Of a stretch of 64,000 bases of DNA, positions 10,901 to 18,880 are shown piece by piece. How positions within the stretch are numbered: position 1 is the first letter of the stretch; every line of letters starts with the position of its first letter. Position numbers and translations under genes: made by a program. The notes beneath the pieces were generated by a model. That model was not told where the DNA came from. It searched no databases and was given only the letters and a program-made list of their open reading frames with translations. This stretch comes from Apus apus (lineage: Eukaryota; Chordata; Aves; Apodiformes; Apodidae): assembly GCF_020740795.1 (NCBI RefSeq), contig NC_067299.1, positions 8,664,001-8,728,000 on the forward strand, written 5' to 3'.

Positions 10901-13900
10901 CTCTCACTTCTCCCCACAGACATCACGGGCCCCATGGTCCTGCAGACGTACCGAGCCATCGCCGACTACGAGAAGAGCTCCACGTCTGAGATGTCTCTGA
11001 AGGCTGGGGACATGGTGGACGTCGTGGAGAAGGGCGAGAGTGGTATGTGTCCACCCCTCCACAGAGCCCCTGAGGGCTGGCTCCCTCCTGGCTGCCATTT
11101 GAGCAGGGAGAGGGGCTGCCCACATGCAGCAGTGCCCTGGGAGCTGGGTACACCAGTGCGTGGGTCAAGGTGGTTGCGTGAGAGTCTTCTGATGGAGAGG
11201 AGAAGTGTAGAGTGAGCTCCAATGGTTGCACCAAATCTCCTGGTGCTTCCCCCCACCCCTTGGGATGTGGTTCACATTCACATGGAGCCACATGACAGTT
11301 GGAGAGGGTGTGGGGCAATCCTAGAGAACCCTGCAGCCTCCTTGCATGCCTCAGCCTGTGAGGTTTCCTGCCCTGGAGGAACTGCCCAACCACCCCGGTT
11401 GCACCGTATAAACAGAGGCCATCCCTGGCACCATCACTTCTGTTCAGGTCATGTGGATGCCTGACCAGGGACAGCCCTGGTGCTGTTGCCCCCACAACAC
11501 CCCCAGCTCTTGCCCACAGCCGCTTTCATTGCAGGTTGGTGGTTTTGCCAGTTGAAGAATAAACGAGGCTGGGTGCCAGCTGCCTATCTGGAGCCACTGG
11601 ATGGTCCTGATGAGTCTGAAGAGCAGGAGCCCAACTATGCAGGTGAAATGTGGGGATAACTAGGGTGTGCACCAGAGGACAGCCTGGCACTGCTCCCTGT
11701 TGGGGTGTATCATTGCAAGGCCCTGCTGGGCACTCCATGCTGAGCAGGACTGTTGGGCAGGGAGATGTTGCTGAGGGAGCTGCCAAGAAGGATGAATCTC
11801 ATGGGTCAGTGTCTCACCTTCAGCCTCGGCAGCTTCCCGTGACCTGTGGCTCAGCATCGGGTGCTTGTTTTGGCTGGTCACAGATACACATCTTCATCCA
11901 GTGGCCCCTGAGCTAGCTGGGGCCTGCTGAGGTGTTGGGATGGCAGAGGAGCATGGTGCAATGTCCAAAGTGAGGTGCAGATGTTGCCCAGTGCTGCCCT
12001 GTCCCACGGGGCAGAGGGGGGAATCCTGCAGGCTCATGCTGACTGCTCTTTGGGCTTCATCTTTCTGGTTTAGACAACTCTGCAACAGCTGCTTATCAGC
12101 ACAACACCTCTTCCTTCCTCATTTATTCACCCAAGTTATAAACATGCTTTTCAGCAGAGCCAGGGGTGCTTCCACTGCTGGCATTCCCCAGCTGTCTCCT
12201 GGGAAGGTGCTGGAGCCACAGGCCCCAACAAGGCTGGGGGAAGTCTGAATCCAAACTTGGAAGACCTGAAGCACCCTGGGTCTTGAATGAAACCTAGGGT
12301 AGATGCTCCTCTCAGCAGCTGGAGAGGCTGAGCCCTATCCCTGGGGTGGTCACACCCAACCTGCTTGTCCCCATTTTGTGTGCAGGTGAGCCCTACGTTG
12401 TCCAGAAAAGCTACACAGCAGTGGAGGAGGATGAGCTGACCCTCAAGGAGGGAGATACCATCGAAGTCATCCACAAGCTGCTCGATGGCTGGTGGGTGAT
12501 CAGGTGAGAGATGCCACAAACAAATGAGGCAAGTGGGATTCAGGCAGGGGGAAGGGGAGAACCAGAGGTTCTCCTCTTCTGGGTCATGACAACCATGGGC
12601 TGTTTGGTGCCACTGCCCAGCACTGCCTTTTGCAGGGCTGCCTCTGGTAGCCTGTGGCTTTGCCATATGTTAGACATTGCAGCTGTGGCTTCCTCTGCTG
12701 GGGGTTTCAGTGATATCTAAGAAGGAAGCAGATGGGAAATAAGATTTCCTGTAATTTCTGTTATTTTTGCCTCCACGTTTTCTGGCACGTTTTGCTTTGC
12801 AAAACCTTGGGTTTCATCCCAGGCCTGGCCTGCCCTGTAAAGTTGGTCTTTCCCAAGGGGAACCTCAGCTGCTTTGTGCTCTGGGAAGTCACAGATTGTG
12901 TGTTTGCAGCAGGACATGACATGGCTGCAAACCCTGCCCAGGTGGGTGGTCCAGGAGGATCTCCAGGTGTTTTCAGGCATACTGGGCTGGAGAGAGATGG
13001 ACTGAGGGGTGTTTGTTGAGCATGTGGTGGAGTGTCTGGCAGGAGGCCAGCAATGCTTCCTGTGCCCAGCAAAACCCCAGGAGATACAATATGACCTGGT
13101 GAGACCCTGGAAGCTGTGAGCCATGTGCTACCTGCTTGCTTTTGGGACTCAAGAGACAATTTTAAGGAGAGCCAGGGGCACAGAGGTAGAAGGACAGTTA
13201 AAGCCTCCATCCTTGCAAGCAACATGAGAAGAAATTGGAGATTAGGAAAAAATCTTTCATTGAAAGGGTTGTCAGGTCCTGGCACAGGCTGCCCAGGGCA
13301 GTGGTGGAGTTGCCATCTCTGGAGAGTTTTAAAAGCTGGGTAGATGTGGTGCTGGGGGACATGGGTCAGTGGTGGCCTTGGCAGTTGTGGGGTTACAGTT
13401 GGACTGGATGATCTGAAAGGTCTTTTCCAACCAAAACGATGCTGTGATTATATGAACTAGCCCACTGGGGACGGGTGAGGAGGTGATGGTGGCAGAGCCA
13501 AGGCTTCTAGCCATGTTGCTTTGTTTTGCACTGCAGGAAGGATGAAACCACAGGTTATTACCCCTCCATGTACCTGCAGAAAGCTGGGGAGGTGAACACC
13601 TCTGTGAAGAGCGAGCTGAGGAACCGGAGCGCTCCACCACGGAGGTAGGAGAAGCCCCAGCTGGGGGGAGTAGGACTTAAAGCTCTTCTTCCAGGGGATG
13701 AAATTAAACCAGGCAGTGGTTTGTAGTGTCCCTCACTCATCTTGGTGATGAGGAATTGCCCAGCCGAGATGTGAGCAGGGCAAAGACAGACCAGGAGGCA
13801 GAACCTGCAGGGATCCAGCAGAATGAGCTCTGTGCTCCCTGCCTTCCACAGGTGGAAGGGGCATCCCAGCATTCCTGACATGGCTGCACAGTCCTTGCTT

Positions 13901-15991
13901 CAGCTGGTCCTCCAGCCAAGCACATTCCTCCTTGTCCTTCTGCAAAGCTGCTTTCCTGGGCTAATCTCGTTTCATTTTCTAATTGGCCTTTTTCTTCTTG
14001 CCTTAAGTTCATCCCCTGAATCTTGGAGAAGCGAGGAGAGATTTGACTAATCAGAGCTGCCAAATGGCCTAATCTGATGGGAGGATTTGAGCTAATGGAA
14101 GGGATTTTATTTTGATTAAAAAGATAAAAAGCAATAATAACTCATTAATTCCAATACAAAGAACACTGCTAGGAAGGGCAGAGTTTGCCACTATCTTTTT
14201 ATCCCTACAAGAAAACACGGCAGCTTTGCTATAAAATGTCCCATAATCCAGCTCTGCTGAAGCACAAACTGAGTGTGAGATGGTGCAAAATGACCAAAAT
14301 CCACCTATTTGAGCGTGGTGGTGCCTGCTGATACCCTTGGGGAGGGGAGGTGGTCTCTTGGGGACAGTGACTTGCCCCCCATGTCAAATGTTGTCCCTGT
14401 TGTCCAGGTGGTGACCTGCTGCTGTGGGCAAGAGCTTTGCTCCTCAATGGGGTTTGTGCTCAGAGCAGAGAGGGCTGAAGGCAGGTGGGCACAGTGCCTG
14501 GAGCAGGGCAGGAGGATGAGGCCATGGGAGAGATGTCAGCAGCCACCTTGCTCATGCCCCTGTAGTGAAGATGAAGCAGTAGCCTCCATCTGCCTGCCTG
14601 TCCCCAAGGCTGGGGGTTCCCCTGTGGCAGTGGCCAGCATGCAGCCTGGGCTGCTCAGCCTGTCACTTCTCTCAGGAGTTTCTCTGCTGTGGGGTCAGCA
14701 CTTGCTGTTCCCCTGCTCCCTGGGGAGCCATCCTGAACACCACACTAGTGTTGCAGCCAGTAGAGATGCCCTGTGTCCATCCATCAAAGGGCAAGAGATC
14801 ACTTCCAGGGCTTTCCTGGTTAAACCTCATGCCCATCTCATCCTTCCAGCCTTACTACCTTGCTATCCCCATCATTGCTTTCCAGGCTTGTGCTGAGGCT
14901 TCACCCATCAGTATTTGCTTCCACAGCACAGCCCCAGCTGCCTCCTGACATGCTGGACATCTCATCTCACCTACAGCTGCCCGCCAGGGCTGGTGTCCAC
15001 ATGGGGCCTTCTACCAGGCAAAACCACAAAGCAGATGTTGGGGCTGGGGGGAGGCAGAGGAGGAAGCATGGGGGGAAATCCTCAGTGAGAGGGCAGGAGC
15101 TGGAAGCTTTGTTTCTGCCCCACTGCAGATCCACCATCCGAAACTCAAAGAGCATCCACAAGCAGGGCCGGAGGCAGATCAGCCAGGAGACCTACAGGAG
15201 GAACAGCAGGAAGTACATCCAGAGCCGGAGGAACCTGAGGGGAAACATCCAGAACAAGGCCAATGCCATCAGTAAGTCTCAACATGGGCTGAAGTTCTGC
15301 AGGCACAGCCCGTGCCCTCCAGTGGTGGTTGCTGGAGTAGGTCACACCTTGCCTGTCCACCCTTCTCCTGTGGGGAAAGTATTTGCAGGGAGATGTTTCT
15401 TTCCAATGAGGTTTATTCCCTCTGGCTATAGTTCTGTCAGAGAAGGAGTAGAATATGGCCTTGGTGGGAGGTCAGCCCACATTTAGGACCTGTGCTGTCC
15501 TCCATGCACCTAACCTCACCCATGCTGCTTGTTACCATCATCAGGTACTTTACCTGTCAGCAAAGTGCCTGGGGGGAGGTGGTGAATGAAGAAGGGAGGT
15601 TATTATTGAGGTAGATGCTTTAGATCTTGTAATCCCCATGGGATCAATGATCTTCCCAAGGAAGAGCAGCTCCTTGCATGGACCTAGAGCTGGTCTCCCA
15701 CCTGAGCAGAGCCCCCAGCTGGGAAGGGTGAGCTCAAACTACCACCTCCACCTCCAGTAAGGCAGGAGAAAGAGGCAGGAGGTTTGGTGTCCATTGGATA
15801 GGAAGCTTTTGAACACTCACATGAAGGTGTTGGGTGGTGGAGACTCACCTGTATGTCTTGCTTTACCTGCAGTTGAGAAAAACGAGGAGGAGGAGAGCAA
15901 GCCCAAGGCTCAGCCTGCTGTTCCTCCCCGCCCCAGCAAAGACCTCATCCTGAACCGCTGCACCGAGAGCACCCGGAGGAAGATCTTGTGA
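7909..15991 (+). CDS. NCF1: NCF1, p47phox, NADPH oxidase organiser (complete, 11 coding exons)
   Basis: Coding exons: 7909-7980, 8442-8522, 8852-8927, 10261-10426, 10542-10597, 10920-11042, 11535-11642, 12386-12503, 13537-13644, 15129-15271, 15873-15991. They sum to 1170 bases, i.e. 389 residues plus TGA; the human protein has 390. All introns are GT-AG and all phases join. p47phox is the cytosolic adaptor that carries p67phox to p22phox/gp91phox at the membrane of phagocytes. Visible domains are: PX (about 1-125, with phosphoinositide-binding Arg43 and Arg90 kept); tandem SH3 domains (about 158-214 and 228-285, with ligand-groove Trp193 and Trp263 kept); the polybasic autoinhibitory region (about 295-345); and the proline-rich p67phox-binding motif QPAVPPRPS (364-372). 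The start ATG at 7909 has a good context and gives [18 protein letters not shown], close to human. No break is seen. NCF1 pseudogenes of the human type are not present in the window. Confidence 0.97.
8442..8522 (+). CDS. NCF1: NCF1 exon 2
   Basis: Codes residues 25-51, including Arg42-Arg43 in [11 protein letters not shown], the phosphoinositide-contact motif of the PX domain. It begins GTCTAC after CTCAG. In humans this exon starts with a GTGT tandem that is lost by two bases in the pseudogenes. Phase 0 on both sides. Confidence 0.96.
8852..8927 (+). CDS. NCF1: NCF1 exon 3
   Basis: Codes residues 52-76 ([20 protein letters not shown], then IPHLP) plus the first base of Ala77. Central PX domain. 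Acceptor CACAG, donor GTGAGA. Confidence 0.95.
10261..10426 (+). CDS. NCF1: NCF1 exon 4
   Basis: Codes residues 77-131 plus two bases of Gln132. It contains Arg90 within [11 protein letters not shown], part of the PX lipid pocket, and FFKVRPDD at the end of the domain. The acceptor is CCCCAAG; the donor GTGAGT starts at 10427. Confidence 0.95.
10542..10597 (+). CDS. NCF1: NCF1 exon 5
   Basis: Codes the end of Gln132 to Thr150 plus one base of Asp151 ([18 protein letters not shown]), the linker between the PX domain and the first SH3. Acceptor GTCTAG, donor GTAAGA. Confidence 0.95.
10920..11042 (+). CDS. NCF1: NCF1 exon 6
   Basis: Codes residues 151-191 plus one base of Gly192. It starts [20 protein letters not shown] and holds the ALYDY-like start and acidic RT loop of the first SH3 domain. 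Acceptor CCACAG, donor GTATGT. Confidence 0.95.
11535..11642 (+). CDS. NCF1: NCF1 exon 7
   Basis: Codes residues 192-227 plus one base of Gly228. It starts with Trp193-Trp194, the ligand-groove tryptophans of SH3-A, and ends in the acidic inter-SH3 linker EEQEPNYA. Acceptor TTGCAG, donor GTGAAA. Confidence 0.95.
12386..12503 (+). CDS. NCF1: NCF1 exon 8
   Basis: Codes residues 228-266 plus two bases of Arg267, most of SH3-B. It includes the acidic RT loop [13 protein letters not shown] and the groove pair Trp263-Trp264. Acceptor GTGCAG, donor GTGAGA. Confidence 0.95.
13150..13455 (+). mobile_element. Old CR1-like fragment in NCF1 intron 8
   Basis: Matches the CR1 3' pattern: GGCACAGGCTGCCCAGGGCAG, GTTGGACTGGATGATCTGAA and GTCTTTTCCAACCAAAACGA, ending GTGATTATATGA. 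Diverged. Confidence 0.8.
13537..13644 (+). CDS. NCF1: NCF1 exon 9
   Basis: Codes the end of Arg267 to Arg302 plus two bases of Arg303. It completes SH3-B ([10 protein letters not shown]) and enters the autoinhibitory segment with RSAPPRR. One residue has been gained relative to human between 283 and 299. Acceptor CTGCAG, donor GTAGGA. Confidence 0.95.
15129..15271 (+). CDS. NCF1: NCF1 exon 10
   Basis: Codes residues 303-350 plus one base of Ile351, the polybasic autoinhibitory region. Ser304-Thr305 correspond to human Ser303-Ser304. Ser321 and Ser329 correspond to Ser320 and Ser328. The position of human Ser315 is Gly316. The segment after 335 is basic and Asn-rich. Acceptor CTGCAG, donor GTAAGT. 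Confidence 0.94.
15873..15991 (+). CDS. NCF1: NCF1 exon 11 (terminal coding part)
   Basis: Codes residues 351-389 and TGA at 15989-15991. It has an acidic run EKNEEEES, the PxxP motif [14 protein letters not shown], and [12 protein letters not shown]. Ser359 and Ser372 match the human Ser359 and Ser370 contexts; human Ser379 is Thr381 here. Confidence 0.95.
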
Positions 15992-16315
15992 GCCCTCACC
16001 CCCTGCACCAGCCACCCCTGTGCTTTATCTCCACCAGCTCCTGCGTGGCCAGGGCTCAGGGCCAGATGGGGAGATCTCGGGGCGAACTCTGGCAGTTGCT
16101 GCAGGCCCTGGGGGCTGCTGGCCAGATGGGTGCAGCCCAGCACACTTGGTGAGCCCAAGGTGTCCCCATGGCACCCTGAGGAGGGACACAGCCCTGCTCC
16201 TCTGGCCTCCACGGCCACTGGGGACCCCTTGGCACTAGGTCCCCCTTCTATCCCCTATTTGTATTTTGAGTGATTCTGAGTTTTTCACCAATAAAGCAGA
16301 GACACTTTATAATTT
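15992..16315 (+). other. NCF1: NCF1 3' UTR
   Basis: A short GC-rich trailer after the stop codon. AATAAA at 16290-16295 sets a cleavage site about 15-25 bases later, giving a 3' UTR of roughly 320 bases, similar in size to mammals. Confidence 0.75.
16290..16295 (+). promoter_or_regulatory. NCF1: NCF1 poly(A) signal
   Basis: A canonical AATAAA 299 bases after the stop. A T-rich and GT-containing stretch follows at about 16306-16340. Confidence 0.8.
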
Positions 16316-16629
16316 CAGTGTCTGCCTGGAGGGCTGGTCAGTGCAGTCACCGGGCAGTGACAAGGTGGCAGGAAAGATGTTTCTCCTGGGGAGATTGGGC
16401 AAGAGTCTCTTGTGAAATATCCCAGTGGGGAGGAAATTTGGCTGGGGGGACAAGAGGATTGCAGCTTCCTCCTGGAACTGGCTTCGCTTCCTTTAGTGGA
16501 AACCTAGGGCTGGGCTGTGGGGATAGGGTGTTGGCTGGGGTGGGGTAGGAGGATGCCCTGAGTGGCAGCAGGGGGTGAGGGCTGTCTTGGGGTGTCACCA
16601 GAGCCAGCCCTGCTACCACCACACAGGCT

Positions 16630-16884
16630 GGTTTGGGTCTGGGTCTGGGTCTCTAGATGTAGGTTTGGGTCTAGATGTAGGTTTGGGTCTGGGTTGGGTT
16701 CTAGATGCAGGTTTGGGTCTGGGGTTGGGTCTGGTTCTAGGTTCAAGTTCATTGTCTGGGTTTGGATTTGGAATGGGGTCTGGGTTTGGGTCTTGGTTTA
16801 TGTCTAGGTCTGGTTTTGTGTTTGGGATGGGGTCTGGGTTAGGGTCTAGGTGTAGGTTTGGGTCTGGGTTTGGGTTTTGGTCTG
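16630..16884 (+). repeat. Degenerate G-rich hexamer array, left block
   Basis: Six-base units of the type GGTTTG, GGTCTG and GGTCTA, with variants such as GATGTA, and slips of one or two bases between units. It is more degenerate than the right block. The strand shown is G- and T-rich with almost no C outside the TCT units. It ends where the probable LTR begins. The units resemble mutated telomeric TTAGGG but are not telomeric repeats. Confidence 0.85.
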
Positions 16885-17512
16885 TGAGAAACGTTTGTGG
16901 CACCAATGAACAGGCCCAAATGGATCCTTCAGCACAGCACAGGTTATTTACACTCTGGCAAGAATGGGTGACCTAAACAAGCAGGCACACCCATAGGGAG
17001 GTGAATAAGGGTTTGTATTCCCTATTCCCAAAGCAAAGTTCCCTCCCCTGTTTCCCCCCTGGCTGGGCACTCCAGGGTTTACAGCCCATCCCACACTTCT
17101 AATGATCCCATAAGTTTCCCGCCCCTGTTCACACATTCCATTCTAGCAGGTACTTTTTACCTTTTAAGGCATAATTCTGACCTTTCTTGCCCCCTTGGCT
17201 GCCTTCCCAATCACCAACATGATCTATACCCATTGGTGTCATCCTGCCCCGAGGAGCAAGACAGAAGTGGCTTTGTTGGGTCTGATCTTGGCCATAAATC
17301 CTGCTCCGTGTTCGGGTCCCCAGATGGAGCCCAGTTCAGTCCCTCAGCTTCTTGGACCATAAACCACCCCAGGTGTCATTGGAACGTGCAGGTATCTCAC
17401 TTCTCTCTTAAACAAACTATTATATTCCTAACACTAGGATATATAAAAAAAACCCCAACAATGTGCTTCTGGCACTAGGATGTGAAAACAACACTACGTT
17501 TCATTTCTAACA
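16885..17512 (-). mobile_element. Probable solo LTR of an endogenous retrovirus-like element
   Basis: A 628-base non-repetitive block interrupts the hexamer array. It starts TGAGAAACG and ends TTTCTAACA, so it has TG...CA ends and near-inverted termini. It is flanked by GTCTG at 16880-16884 and 17513-17517, a possible 5-base target duplication. That duplication could also arise by chance, because GTCTG occurs throughout the array. No internal coding region is present, so this would be a solo LTR. The minus orientation is tentative: a TGTTAG start and a TAAATAA-like poly(A) signal lie on that strand. Family not identified. Confidence 0.65.
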
Positions 17513-18332
17513 GTCTGGGTTTAAATTTGGGTCAGAGACTAGGTTGGGGTTAGGATTAGGGTTTGGGTCTGGGTTTGGATTTAGGTCTAGGTTTGGATTT
17601 GGGTCTAGGTTTAGGTTTGGGTCTAGGTTTAGGTTTGGGTCTAGGTTTGGGTTTGGGTCTGGGTTTGGATTTGGGTCTAGGTTTGGGTTTGGGTGTAGGT
17701 TTGGATTTGGGTCTGGGTTTGGATTTAGGTCTAGGTTTGGATTTGGGTCTAGGTTTAGCTTTGGGTCTGGGTTTAGATTTCGGTCTGGGTTTAGGTTTGG
17801 GTCTCGTTTAGGTTTGGGTCTAGGACTAGGTTTGGATTTGGGTCTAGGTTTAGGTCTGGGTCTGGGTTTGGATTTAAGTCTGGGTCTAGGTTTGGATTTG
17901 GGTCGAGGTCTAGGTTTAGATTTGGGTTTAGGTTTGGATTTGGGTCTGGGTTTGGATTTGGGCCTGAGTTTAGGTTTGAATTTGGTTCTAGGTTTGGGTC
18001 TAGGTTTGGATTTAGGTCTGGGTTTAGGTTTGGGTCTAGGTTTGGATTTGGGTCTGGGTTTGGATTTGGGTCTAGGTCTGGGTTTGGATTTGGGTCTGGG
18101 TTTGGGTTTGGGTCTGGGTCTAGGTTTGGATTTGGGTCTGGGTTTGGGTTTGGATTTGGGCCTGAGTTTAGGTTTGGATTTAGTTCTAGGTTTGGGTCTA
18201 GGTCTGGGTTTAGGTTTGGGTCTGGGTTTGGATTTGGGTCTACGTTTAGGTTTGGATTTGGGTTTGGATTTGGGTCTGGGTCTAGGTTTGGATTTAGTTC
18301 TAGGTTTGGGTTTGGGTTTGGGTCTGGGTCGG
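17513..18332 (+). repeat. G-rich hexamer array, right block
   Basis: About 820 bases of nearly perfect six-base periodicity. Units are mainly GGTTTG, GGTCTG, GGTCTA, GATTTG and GGTTTA, arranged in patchy higher-order runs. Near 17540-17560 there are true TTAGGG-like steps (GGGGTTAGGATTAGGG). Because six is a multiple of three and the units hold few stops, long frames arise on both strands (Gly-Leu repeats on +, Lys-Pro-Arg-Pro or Asn-Pro-Asp-Pro on -). None has a start or context that supports coding. The block directly abuts the RCC1L CpG island and offers many GGG runs on the RCC1L sense strand. Confidence 0.93.
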
Positions 18333-18880
18333 TGTCCGGCCCGCCCCCCCCCCCCCCGCGCTCCTCCCGCCGTTGCCCCTTTAAGGCCGCGGCGTGGCGC
18401 GCCCCTCCCGGCGCGGCGGCGGCTGCTGCGCGTGCGCGGCGGGGGCGGGCGGGAAGGAGAAGGGAAGATGGCGGCGGCGGCGTGAGGGGCGCGGAGGGAG
18501 CGGCCGCCATGGGGGCCGCGCTGAGCCCCGCGCTGAGCCCGGCCCGGCGGGCACCCCCCTGGGCAGCCCCCCCGAGCCGCCCCCCGGGCCGCCCCGCCCC
18601 GCTGCAGGGGCCTGGCCCGGCCCGCCGGCCCGCGCAGCGCCCGGCAGCTGAGGGAGGCCGAGGAGGCCGCCCCGGTTTTCCAGTACGCGGGGAAGGCGGC
18701 CAAGCGGAAGGACCGCGTCTTCGTCTGGGGTTTCTGCTACTCGGGAGCTTTGGGCGTCCCCAGCTTCGTGAAGCCGGACGTGGGCTGGAAGAAGCCGCGG
18801 CGGATCCAACCCACGCCCTACCGGCTGGAGACGGCGGAGAAGGTGGGTCCGGGCGGGCTCCCTCCCGGCGCCGGCTCCTG
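18333..18880 (+). promoter_or_regulatory. RCC1L: CpG island and presumptive promoter of RCC1L
   Basis: Very GC- and CpG-rich DNA, starting with a run of C (about 18344-18357) and covering the first exon. No TATA box is visible, as expected for a housekeeping gene. The start site is probably between about 18380 and 18500. A mini-frame ATG at 18468-18485 (Met, four Ala, stop) precedes the candidate start codon at 18509. Confidence 0.75.
18509..18842 (+). CDS. RCC1L: RCC1L exon 1 (start uncertain, apparent frame break)
   Basis: The family-matching frame is open from 18537 to 18842. It reads an Arg/Ala/Pro-rich leader, then [35 protein letters not shown] and [15 protein letters not shown]. This frame has stops at 18522 and 18534 and no ATG afterwards. 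ATG at 18509 has a strong context (GCCGCCATGG) but reads a different frame. One extra or two missing bases in the C-runs around 18553-18586 would explain this. Donor GTGGGT at 18843; phase 0. Confidence 0.7.

Noticed and set aside
16880-17517. Complete retrovirus-like provirus
   Set aside because: Only one 628-base LTR-like block is present. No second LTR, gag, pol or env coding remnant was found on either side, only the hexamer array.
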